The notes beneath the pieces were generated by a model that made no database searches, was not told the origin of the DNA, and saw only the letters and a program-made list of their open reading frames with translations. A stretch of DNA of 60,000 bases. Source: Adiantum capillus-veneris. Its lineage: Eukaryota > Streptophyta > Polypodiopsida > Polypodiales > Pteridaceae. Both the position numbers and the translations under genes were made by a program. The stretch's first letter is position 1. Each line of letters begins with the position of its first letter. The stretch is taken from the NCBI GenBank assembly GCA_014529385.2, contig CM043952.1, positions 68,951,370-69,011,369 of the forward strand. Direction: 5' to 3'. Positions 24,857-34,662 of the stretch are shown one piece after another.

Positions 24857-25177
24857 GACGTAGGAGAGTTGCTTCTTGCCCTCCCCAACTTTTCTCGCGA
24901 GCGGCAGGGTTGGGCGTGCTACTGTTTTGAGCATGAAGGGGGTGCAAAAGAAAGCAGTATTGAGTAGTGGCAATGTACAGTACACCTAATTTGCTCAAAA
25001 TGGTGAGACTAGTGTAAGAAAAAGAAAAATTACCAAAATACCCCTTTGATTTCTGGAAATTCTCTGAATACCCCTCAAATTTAAAAAATTCCCAAAATAC
25101 CATTGTATAAAAATTCTTGGTTGATCTTTGCTGCTTAAAGAATAACGCCTTTCTGTCTATAAAGATTGGTTTTCATA

Positions 25178-25215
25178 GGGTAGGCCTCGTGAGTTTATCA
25201 CTTTTCTGCTTCTTG
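25178..25215 (+). repeat. Hairpin module 3, candidate rolling-circle element 3' end
   Basis: GTGAGTTTATCAC at 25189-25201 matches the modules at 19381 and 22641 with one base changed. It is preceded by GGGTAGGCC, the inverse of GGCCTACCC at 10442-10450. DNA to the right changes abruptly to A-rich retrotransposon interior, so this may be the right edge of the rolling-circle cluster. Confidence 0.45.
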
Positions 25216-25930
25216 TTTTTGTTAAGTTCCATTTTTGTTAATTTTGTTAAATAAATTAAAAAGACAATCAATAAAATTTAATTTTTTTTTAAAAAAATAT
25301 ATATATATAATAATAATTAAAAAAATCACAAAAGAATTAAAAAAAACCAAACTTAAAAATCAAAAGAATTATAAAAGCATTGAAATTTTATTTTTTATAA
25401 AAACGAGTTTAAAAAAACCACAAAATAAAAAAAGGCAATTAGAAAAACATAGACTTCACAACAAAATTAAAGAAAAATCCTTCTAGAAAATCATGAAATT
25501 TTCAAAAAAAAAAATAAAATTCTAAAAAAAATTGAAACAAAAATTCACAAAAAATTTATCAATTATTGTAAAATTTGAAGTCCTAAAAAATTCAGACAAT
25601 TCATAAAACCTTCAAAAGATCTCACAAAATTTAAAAAAGTATCAAAAAATATAAAAAATCAAAATTATTTTCAAAAGATCATAAAAATACACAAAAAATA
25701 GAAAAAGTTCAAAATTTCATTAAAAATTAGGAAAAATAAAAAGAAATTTGTCGAAAGTGCCAAAAATATTAAATAAGAGAAAAAAAAGCCAGAACACCAT
25801 CGAAAACTAAAAATAGCATTGTCGAAAAAAGTTACGCCAAGCAAACCGTTCAAAAGCGAATCAAGTCGAAAAGGCAAAACCGAAAAGTGTATCGTATATC
25901 GAGCAAAAACATAGTAAACTAAGCACACCG
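25216..25930 (+). other. A-rich low-complexity interior of element 2
   Basis: About 700 bp dominated by A runs (AAAATTC, AAAAAATC). Lys/Asn-rich ORFs here reflect composition only. It probably belongs to the element 2 interior right of the insertion. Confidence 0.5.
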
Positions 25931-27610
25931 TGCAAAGCGAATCAGATCGGGCAAAAAAGCTAGCAAAACGACCAATTCGAAGCAGTAGAGCATCAAATAA
26001 ATTTCAAAAATTTTGCATGCGAGAACTGAGCAGGTGCAAGTGTAGCAGTGCAAATTAGTTTTCAATCTAATGAACAAGGACAAAACTTGCATATGATTGC
26101 AGATTAGGCTAGTACGAGCAACATAAATTATGCTAATCAATATTAAAATCTGCTAGGAGATAGTGTTTACATAACAAGCCAACATGGACTCAAATCGAGC
26201 TGCGAGTTCAAGTACAGTAGAGAATTAGTAGTAGTGGCAACACATGCATCCATTTAGTGCATATGCAATCTGATTATAGATCTGACCCAAATTCCATCAG
26301 AATCTGTAGACAAATGTCTCTATGAAGATCATCAGGGACAAAAGTTTCAGCTGATCTCCACACCTCAAAGTCAAAATCCGACAAATCCAATAGTGTTCAA
26401 ACAGTTACAAGTGACCAAGCTCACATATGCATATCAAGATGCACATGGAAACAAATATTAACAAGATCATGACCTTGTACAAGCACCTATGGATGGTAAG
26501 ACTGAAGTCAAAAACTATTTGAAGATGATGCAAAGCCTCAAGCTGCCAGAACAAGTGAAAGAAAAGTCAAATTCAATGGGAGCTAAATTTCAGAAAGCTA
26601 CTCAAAGGTCACCACCAAAATCTCCTCCGAAGAGATAGATTTTGCCAAAAAGTATAGTGGATCTTCGAAGATCAAGGGTTATCTAGATGCAGGCGGATAA
26701 TGCTCATCAATTGCAAAAAGGTACAATATTGCAATCAATGGAGTCAACATCGATTGAAGCAGGTGGTCAAAGCAAATAAATTGAAGAAAAAGGTCAATTC
26801 AAGGACAATGCCACAGCAAAAGCAGTCAATTTAGACACAAATCCTGAGAAGATCAAGTGCAACATCACCAGTGACAACGAAGAAAAGTAAAGCTAGATGT
26901 TCAATTAGACAAAAACCTTATGTCTTTTCGCACTTGGAAAGATGTGGCTAACTACAGCTAGAAGAAGCTCTTGAATTTGTGAGTATATTAGGAAACAAAC
27001 AAGCAGAATGCTGGAGAATCATCTCCACCACCATTAAAGTAAGTTCACAATTCATCATAACTCAATTCTATGTGACCATAGCAAAGGATATGCGAGACGA
27101 TATCATAATGGGAATGCCAATGGCCCAGAAGATGTTAGAGATGCAAACATGACAGAGTCATCACGGACAACAAAGAATGAAGACTAAGACTGGTCATCCG
27201 CGGATGACAGCACAAAGTTCTCAACCACAGTTAAAATGGAGACTGGTCATCTCCATTGGACAGAACTGCAAAGACCTTAAAGAAAATCAAGTAATAGCAA
27301 GTGCAGATCAAACAGAGCAAAGAGCAACCACGATAGCTATTGAGCAAAGAATGCTACCAAAGCTAGAACTTAAGAAGAACGAGGTTGCAGACAACCAAGA
27401 AGGTATAGGAAGTCCAAAGATAAAAACATTGCTAGCTAAATCAGATAAAGAAAGTTAGATTGGAAGACAGAGTCTCAAGCTACCCTCCATAAAGACACGG
27501 CTAGATCAATATGAGACCATGGTAAAAGTAGGACAAAGATCTTCAATAAAACCAGCAATGAGAATAGCTATAGTTCTCAACTGTACAAAAGGAGAGTGTC
27601 AAATGCAATG
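25931..27610 (+). other. Element 2 interior, decayed coding or non-coding
   Basis: Purine-rich, A-biased + strand with many short open stretches (for example 27177-27458) but frequent stops. It resembles a decayed Gag region by composition only; no diagnostic motif is seen. Confidence 0.35.
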
Positions 27611-27615
27611 CTCTA

Positions 27616-27951
27616 TTGGATAAAAAGGAAAAGTGCAATTTGGTTGCAGACAACATCCAGAGCATTCTAGAGATTACTCAAGGCAAGACAGATAATAGAA
27701 AAATCATGGGTAAGGCTACATGTCAAGAAGAAATGGTTGCTACCCTTAGCATCCAAAATCATGTAGAGCAGGTAAAGTTTCAAGTGAAGCCTTCAAAGGA
27801 AATGCTTGTAGATGTAATCCTTGGACATCAATGGTTAGACCAACACAAGGCCTACAAAGAAGATACAATGCTAATACTCTCTTTTCCAAGAGGTAGCAAA
27901 CAACATTTACAGGTACCGTTAATGCTAAATTCAGAGTTGCAGAAGTCATAA
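27616..27951 (+). pseudogene. Retropepsin-like fragment of element 2
   Basis: The frame contains VKFQVKPSKEMLVDVILGHQ and WLDQHKAY. The hydrophobic-ILG-x-x-W-L block is the C-terminal hallmark of LTR-retrotransposon aspartic proteases (usually DVILGRPWL). The active-site D[ST]G is not visible in this frame. No RT or integrase follows before the 3' LTR, so element 2 is non-autonomous or heavily deleted. Confidence 0.5.
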
Positions 27952-27990
27952 GAATCAAAGACAAACCTTGCAGACAAAGGTAAAGCTAAA

Positions 27991-28757
27991 GTGAAACCTC
28001 CACCGATTAGCACAAAAGGCATGACAGCATATGCCTCTACATCAAAGAACCCTCATGAATCAGCTTCTTCAAGCAAGTCAAGCTTTCAAAATTTCAAGTC
28101 AATTGTTGACCCAACTAAAACCTCTAAGGAGCCACCTAGAAGAGCAAAGATATTTCAGCCAAAGTACTCAAGAAAGCAAAAGATAATCAAGAAGGTGTTT
28201 GTTTCGAGCAATTTAATCAAAGTAACTGATCCGGTTTGGATTAAAGATAGGAAATCAACACAGAAAGACAAACACATGGGATGGATAGCATCACAATGGA
28301 GCTTGAAGGAACAAGAGTACTATAAAAGTAATAGACAGATATGGGTACCAAAACATAGGTTAGGGCATGTGAAGTAACTTCAAGTCCCTTCCAAGAAAGA
28401 AATTCCACAAGGTATCAACCTCGACAATATCCTAGGATACCTAAGACGTAGGTATACAACAGAACAACATTGAAAGATGCTAAAGTCAACTACAACTCTC
28501 AAGAGGATACCAAAAAAAGATGGATCTCAAAGAATATTCCTCTTAGACAAGGATTTTACACAGGCTCTACAAAGATTTGGCTACCATTCAATCACAAGCC
28601 AACTGTAACTACACTAGACTTCCATGAAGATCTCAAGAACTCACCAAGACCTAGAGCTCAACAAAGTCAACAAAGAAATTACAAAGGCTATCAAGAGATT
28701 TGGATTCCTAAGTATTCTAATGCTCCTAGTGAAAAGCCGAATTTCGACAGCCAATAG
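27991..28757 (+). pseudogene. Repeat-motif ORFs of element 2 (IW[VLI]P repeats)
   Basis: Two same-strand open stretches (27991-28377 and 28470-28757) are basic and Ser/Lys/Gln-rich. They share a repeated motif of aromatic residue, about seven residues, then IW[VLI]P: YYKSNRQIWVPK, FYTGSTKIWLPF and NYKGYQEIWIPK. Earlier partial versions (PVWIKD, GWIASQW) are also present. They are probably remnants of a Gag-like or linker region with internal duplication. The function is unknown. Confidence 0.4.
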
Positions 28758-28829
28758 AGGTCTACAACAACATCAAAGACTTCTTACAACATGCCTAATT
28801 GGAGAATCAAATAGATAATGGAGTCTTCA

Positions 28830-29958
28830 CAGTAAAAAAAAGGACAACCCAATCAACGAGAATGCAGACTCGAAGAAGATAAAATAGGTATGGCAAAAAA
28901 AACCTTCAATGCCAACTTGGGCCTTCTCTTTTTGAGGATTCAAGCTTACTTTTACCTGAATAAATGTTTGTAGTAAGCACAATAATGTAAAACGTCAAGT
29001 CACCAGGGTGCAAAAAACACTCTTTGGCATAGTCAAAGTCCGGTTGATGAGCCATAAAATGAGCAAAACATTAGTCCCAAAGCTTCAAGTCATATCAAAC
29101 TCTATGCTAAGAGTCGTAGTTATTAGGCTTACACTCAAGCTGGAAGAGTTGAGCATATCTACGTCATGTCGCTCATGCTGGATGAGATAAGCATAAGAGT
29201 CGAAGTCTATTAATTTACAATTGTGGAGTGTCATTAAGTTCAACACTCACGCACCGTGCACAATAAGATGAAAGCACATATCCTCGTCAACGAAAACCTT
29301 TCTTAAAGGGGTGCCAGCTTGCAAATCCATGTCATATGCTTTTATAGCTACACCATCTTTATGAATAAAATCTTTCTTGCACAACATATTGTTTTCCATG
29401 CATTTTTGTGTATGCATAAATAGGATGTCCCATCATTGGACATATCCATTAGACACTCTTTTTTGCTTCCACCTATGCACCTTGAGTGGACTACAACAGG
29501 CAAACCAATGTTCCATCATGCTACCCTCTCATATTTGCTACCTTTTTAATTGCATATCTATCAGCAAATAATCATTGGAGTACTTTATAAATATTTTCAA
29601 TGCTAATAAGTACCCCAATAATGCGCTTATCCCAAAGGAACTTTTTTTCCACTGGGTTTTTTCCCTTTGGTCATCCATGTATTAGACCCTAATTTAGAAC
29701 CTCATCATTCTACTTTCCTTGTACATATTTTTCATAAATAAAGAGTAACCTCATCATGATGCTATGACAATGGACAAATGCAACATAATCTCTCACATCA
29801 GAAACAAATTCGGACCAATGAAGATGGTACAACAAATTGAACCTCACCAGTAAATCAAACGACAAACGAAGACAATCATCCCATCAAAAACCAATCAAAA
29901 ACCTTCCACAGCCTCCATAGACACCTTTCAACAGTGCCCGAGGATGGGCATTAAAATA
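28830..29958 (+). other. Element 2 3' untranslated interior
   Basis: No recognisable coding region. Short ORFs only (for example 29377-29571), leading up to the purine tract. Confidence 0.5.
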
Positions 29959-29970
29959 GTAAGGGGGGAA
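29959..29970 (+). other. Polypurine tract, element 2
   Basis: GTAAGGGGGGAA abuts the 3' LTR start TGTTAACT, confirming + orientation. Confidence 0.8.
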
Positions 29971-30885
29971 TGTTAACTAAGTCAACGTCAGTTAACATAA
30001 GCTGCTAAAGACCAAAGACATACAAATGCACATCGAAAATCAAAGTGAAGAAGTAGTAAAGATTGGAGTTACATATTTTTCACGTTTTTTCAAAATGGTC
30101 ACGCTCGAATTATTTCAAGCCATTGTAATATTTTAATGTCTTACGGGATCAATGGAAAATCCAAGCTATAAAGAACATGTCATTTAGTGTGCCTATGTTG
30201 CAGATTCAGTAAGTGGTGGAGCCCTAAAGGCCTTGGGCGCCCGGACATTGCATATTTTTACCCTAGGTACATAAGGCAGTGTGTAAATGAAATTAGGGTG
30301 CTCAAACTCATTTGTTGAGAGCACTCTTTGGTGAGAGCTCTTGAGGTGTGTGGCTATGGAGTCCTTGAGCTTCTCCTTGATCATGAGACGTGATTAATAT
30401 TAATCAATGACTCATTCTCTTTCACTATGCCTCTCTCATGCTTCTTATGATTTCCTATGATGCTTAGATTAACTAGATCTTAACTAATTAGTGGTTAATT
30501 CCTCTCTAATCTTGTGTGATTGCCCTTTTTTGCTTGTGTGTGCATGTGAGTTTGAATGGAGTGTGGTGCTTGATAGATCTATGTGTGTGTGCTTGCAATT
30601 AGTGTGTTGCATGATAGGATTAGTGTTGTGTGCATCTTGAAATCGTAGTGTGTGTGATTGGGTTGATTATAGGTGAAGAGAAGTGGATATGGAGATTGCC
30701 CTTCATTGCGGCTTAGCTCCTTCATAGACCAAGAAGCTCATCCCATAGAGTTAACCATTTGTGTTGCCATGATTAGCTCACTAACCATGTGAGTGTTTCC
30801 ATGGCCTAGTTGGGTAGCTCATCCCTCCGGATTGATAATTTTGTTGGTCATCATTGGAGCTATTGCAACGATGGAGCCCCCAACA
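29971..30885 (+). mobile_element. 3' LTR of element 2, complete
   Basis: A 915-bp LTR with perfect short terminal inverted repeats TGTT...AACA. The segment from about 30066 on repeats 7187-8014. The uninterrupted ATTGGAGTTACA at about 30063-30074 shows what the 5' LTR looked like before element 1 entered it. Confidence 0.9.
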
Positions 30886-31078
30886 TGTAACCATGGGAAA
30901 CACCTCTACACTTGTGTTTGGCATTTGGCCTATGTGTTGTATGGCTATGTGTAAGCTAAGTAGAAAGGGAGGAGCTCCAGCTGGATATCTACTCCAGGCT
31001 TATAAAAAAAGCCATCTATGTACATAGTTTTATGCTATGGTGTGTGCTTTAATGTAACACCTTTTGAGTGAAAATCAC

Positions 31079-31121
<43 letters not shown>

Positions 31122-31528
31122 AACTGTGTAAGCTATGTATGCACACACACACACAAACCTCCTTGAGCACACACACACACCATCATCCCCAACACTATGG
31201 TGATTTAATTGCAAGAGATAATCGGCTATGGTGGTTTAATTACAAGAATTGATCAGGCTTTGTGCTTAAGAGAGAGATAAGACAGTATGGTGGCTTAATT
31301 GAGAGAGTAAATCTAATCGGGCTTACTTGAGGGTGATAGTCAACTATGGTGACTTAATTGCAAGCGATTGCCAGGCCTAAGGTAGGATGGGCCAAGGCCA
31401 AGGGTCAATTCCGGATACACATGCGATACAAGGGCTATATGTAGCTAAGAGCCAAAGGGTCAGGGGCCTATATACAGGCAGGTTAGGTGGTTATGAGCAT
31501 GTCTATCTTCCCTCTGGCCTTTTCATCA
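30886..31528 (+). mobile_element. Probable LTR portion of a third element (left end uncertain)
   Basis: It ends CATCA one base before an iMet-type primer site. It contains a TC microsatellite (31084-31121), CA-rich runs and four degenerate tandem units. Its left end is undefined: either it starts TGTAACC at 30886, or element 2 inserted into it. No second copy is present in the window. Confidence 0.5.
31193..31376 (+). repeat. Four degenerate tandem units, TATGGTG..TTAATTG core
   Basis: The cores TATGGTGATTTAATTGCAAG, TATGGTGGTTTAATTACAAG, TATGGTGGCTTAATTGAGAG and TATGGTGACTTAATTGCAAG recur every 30-60 bp, each followed by a GAT/AAT..CGG or CAGGC segment. Confidence 0.75.
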
Positions 31529-31529
31529 C

Positions 31530-31541
31530 TGGTATCAAAGC
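31530..31541 (+). other. Primer binding site (initiator Met tRNA type)
   Basis: TGGTATCAAAGC differs by one base from the common plant site TGGTATCAGAGC. Its position one base after a CA end supports the LTR call to its left. Confidence 0.7.
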
Positions 31542-31587
31542 TCAGGTGGAGAGCTATGGAGGAAGGGGGCCTTGCATGGATTGTGCA

Positions 31588-31589
<2 letters not shown>

Positions 31590-31671
<82 letters not shown>
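31590..31671 (+). repeat. (CT)n microsatellite, imperfect
   Basis: About 82 bp of CT with one GTGT interruption. Ser-Leu repeat ORFs here are artefacts. Confidence 0.9.
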
Positions 31672-31675
<4 letters not shown>

Positions 31676-33059
31676 GGAGAGCTTGATCCGTGGACAAGAT
31701 CTCTTGCTAGGCGGGGAGGTCGAGGCCAACATCTGCTTGTGTGTAGCAACCCTAAAGGGGGCAAAGAAACCTGTGCAAAATTTCATGCAACATGGTTTGA
31801 CAAGATCGCAATGGCATGCTAGGGATACTTTGCTTCTTCAGCATGGCTAGAGGAACACCACATAAGACACGAGCTTGCTCTGTCTCTCCGACGCTATATG
31901 TTGCGATGCCACCATAGCCATGTACACACCCATGACTGCCCAAGGTTAATTTTTTGACCTTTTGAGGTTTGCAAGGGTGCGTTTCCATCTCCCTCACAAT
32001 ATACAAACGACCACCAAGCCTGAGACCTTCAAAAGCCACCATTCAGGTGCCTTGACATGGAAGTCAATAACAGGAGGCAATTGACAAGGTCATGAGCAGG
32101 TACACACTCATGCAAACTCCATGCATGGCATGGTGAGATCATGGAGATCCAATGCCAAGGGGAAGCCTATAGATCGATAGGCGAGCTCAATCGTTCAATT
32201 GGTAGTTATGCATACAAATTCAAGGTCATTATCATGGAGGTGCATGGTGCAAGCTTGCGCTATGAGCCATCAAACAGACTCCAAGCCGCCATGAACACAT
32301 CCATTATATGGCAATCAAGTGGAGTTTTTGATAAGGGAATCAAAAATTCGATATGCAAGGCATTTAGATGTGTATTGCAATATCAACATGATCATCAGGA
32401 ACCTATAGATGGAAATCAATGAGTTATAATTTAGATGAGCAGGCAAGGCTTGTTGCTAGTTTTGATCATGCATGCCAAAGCATGGCTCCTAAGCAAGTTT
32501 TTTGTAATCACTGAAATTCAAAATATCCATGATCAACCCATTGTTGGAAAGCAAGATTCAACAGGGTTTCAAGAGTAACTAGTAAAACGGGCATGTCAAT
32601 AGTATTGGGCAACCTGTATACTTTGTTTCTGCAGTTACTATAGATGTTCTCAAGTTTGGTACATTGTTCGACAAGGTCAAAAATTGACAGGGTTAATTTA
32701 CTTTAAACTCTGTTTGATTTGACAATGTCATAAGATGCACCATGGTACATCAATTATAACTAGGGAGCAAGGCTCCGTACAAGGATTTTTAATAATCGTC
32801 TTATGTATTACATTGCCTTTTTTGTTTTTTATCTCTCCTCAGTGTGCTACGTCAAGGAGGGGGAAAGAAAGGCTTTCAGGAGCATGGCTCCACGCATTGA
32901 ATACATAAAGCATATTTTTCCTATGAAGTAGGACTTTGTATGCGGCCACTCACGAGCAAGGCTTCTGTAAACAACTGTTGTCTTACAGTTTTCATCACAT
33001 TGAAGCTTGTACAAGCCACTCAAAACCATGGAAAAGCAAGGCTTTCAAGAGCAAGGCTC
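31672..33059 (+). other. Interior of third element, non-coding
   Basis: No recognisable Gag or Pol motif. One ORF (32141-32422, 93 codons) is unidentified. A short motif AGCAAGGCT or AGCATGGCT recurs at least six times between 32440 and 33060. It is interrupted at 33060 by the next LTR. Confidence 0.4.
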
Positions 33060-34597
33060 TGACGGAAGCAAAGCGAACCCCGAACCCCCCGACGGCCTCT
33101 AAAACACCGGGGACCGAATGGCGCGCCTCGAGCCTGTCACGGTAAAGCAAATAGGGGGCACCACTTAGCTTCAGCGGCTAGGACGCAAACAACACACCAT
33201 AACAAAGTTTTCATCCAAGAGAGATGGATGCTTGGGAGTACTGATGAAGAGGAAAGGGAATGAAATCAAGTGAGAGAGAGAGAGAGAGAGAGTGAGGGAG
33301 GGGGTATAGCGGCTTAGTACTTAGGCACCACAAAAGGATGGCGAATCCGCACACTCTTCACACATACACAAGCTCACTCCAAATACAAGACTAGGTGGCG
33401 ATTCCGCACACCTCACATGGGCAAAACATTGCAAGAAAACATACTCACAAAACCTCAAGCTTTATTTAGAGAACAAGGCGATGAAATGGGGAGCATAGGG
33501 TAGGGGAATGAGAAGGGAGAGCGTGGTAGAGCACATGGTGGATAGGTGGGAGTTGATGGCGAAGACTCGCACGAGGGTTATGGCCATCATCCTTCATTTA
33601 GTTGCCCTTCATCTTTCATAGCCAAGGGTGTAGAGGTCATGCTCAAGACAAGCATGGTGATTGCGGTGATGGTGATGGTGTGTTTGTGTGCACTAAACAC
33701 ACACAGTGCATAGTGTGTTCTTTGGTGATGTTGTGTGTGTATTTAGTGTGATGGTGACCCCTCTTTATATAGGGGAGGAGGGGGGAGGAATTCTAGAATT
33801 TAGAAATGAAGAAATCATTATCTACATAGGCCATGTGACTGTGGGCCCCACTTGTCTGGCTGTGTGTATATGTGCCAGAACAGCAGTCCCATGAGAGAGA
33901 GAGTAAGAGAGAGATATGGGTTGATGAAAAAAAGTGAGAGGTGACATGGAGAATAAAGTAATTACAAGAGGGGAGAAAGGGGAGTGTGTTCAGAGGTGAA
34001 TCTGTGTGCAGATGTGTGTGAATACAAGAAAAATCAAGTAACCACTGGGTGGGGATGGGTTTGTGGGCACTTTTTTGAGTGAAACTGAGTGTGGGGGAGG
34101 TTATTTAGCTACAAGACAAGAGACATGGCGCCCTTTAGAGAGAGAGAGGGGGATATTTGGGTCATGGGATATGATAGAAGAGAGAAAGGGGGGGTGGGGT
34201 ATACTATTTTGGAAGATAGGGTAAGGTGCATGTGAGTTAGGGTGCATTATTGGTGAGTTATAATGCATTATTGGTGAGAGGTGGGGTAGCTTGAGGGGAG
34301 AGAGAAAGGAGAAAGGACAAGGGGAAGAGAGAGGGGGTTGACATTTTGAGTGGAGGAGAGGAAAAGGGACACACGGTGGGACAACAATGAAGAAAAAGGA
34401 GGCAAGGTGGGGATGGGCTGCCCCGCAGGCATGAGGTGGCATATTTTACCTTTCTCATATATTTACATAATTATACTTTATTTATTTTTTTACTTTTTCC
34501 AATGCCTTTTATCACTCCCTCCTTAAGAGGGGGTTTTCATGGGGTGGAGTCGAGAGAAGAGGGGTATGGGAGCTTGGCTTGTGAAAAGCCCCCATCA
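33060..34597 (-). mobile_element. 3' LTR of defective Tat-family element A
   Basis: This LTR of about 1,538 bp (TGACGG...CCCATCA on the + strand) matches 38809-40358 and 46498-48051. On the minus strand TATATAAAG lies at 33763-33771, and an (AG)n tract at 33271-33293. The purine tract is just right of it (CCCTCCCCTTTTGG), showing this is the 3' LTR of a minus-strand element. Confidence 0.9.
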
Positions 34598-34662
34598 TTA
34601 GCCCTCCCCTTTTGGATAGAGGCATTCGTGCCTCTAGCTCATCTGTTTCTTCTTTCGCTTAG

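Larger units (their letters stand above)
22716..25177 (+). other. Rolling-circle unit C: non-coding or captured DNA with microsatellites
   Basis: This stretch of about 2.5 kb contains (AG)n runs at 22895-22926, 23060-23106 and 23887-23908, a (TTC)n run at about 24006-24036 and a (TC)n run at 24819-24853. TATAAGTAGAG at about 23190 and a donor-like GTGAGTC at about 23528 suggest a host promoter and first exon. ORFs at 24241-24790 lack recognisable domains. Confidence 0.4.

Noticed and set aside
25235-25486. Lys/Asn-rich 83-codon ORF
   Set aside because: It reflects A-rich low complexity with no motif.
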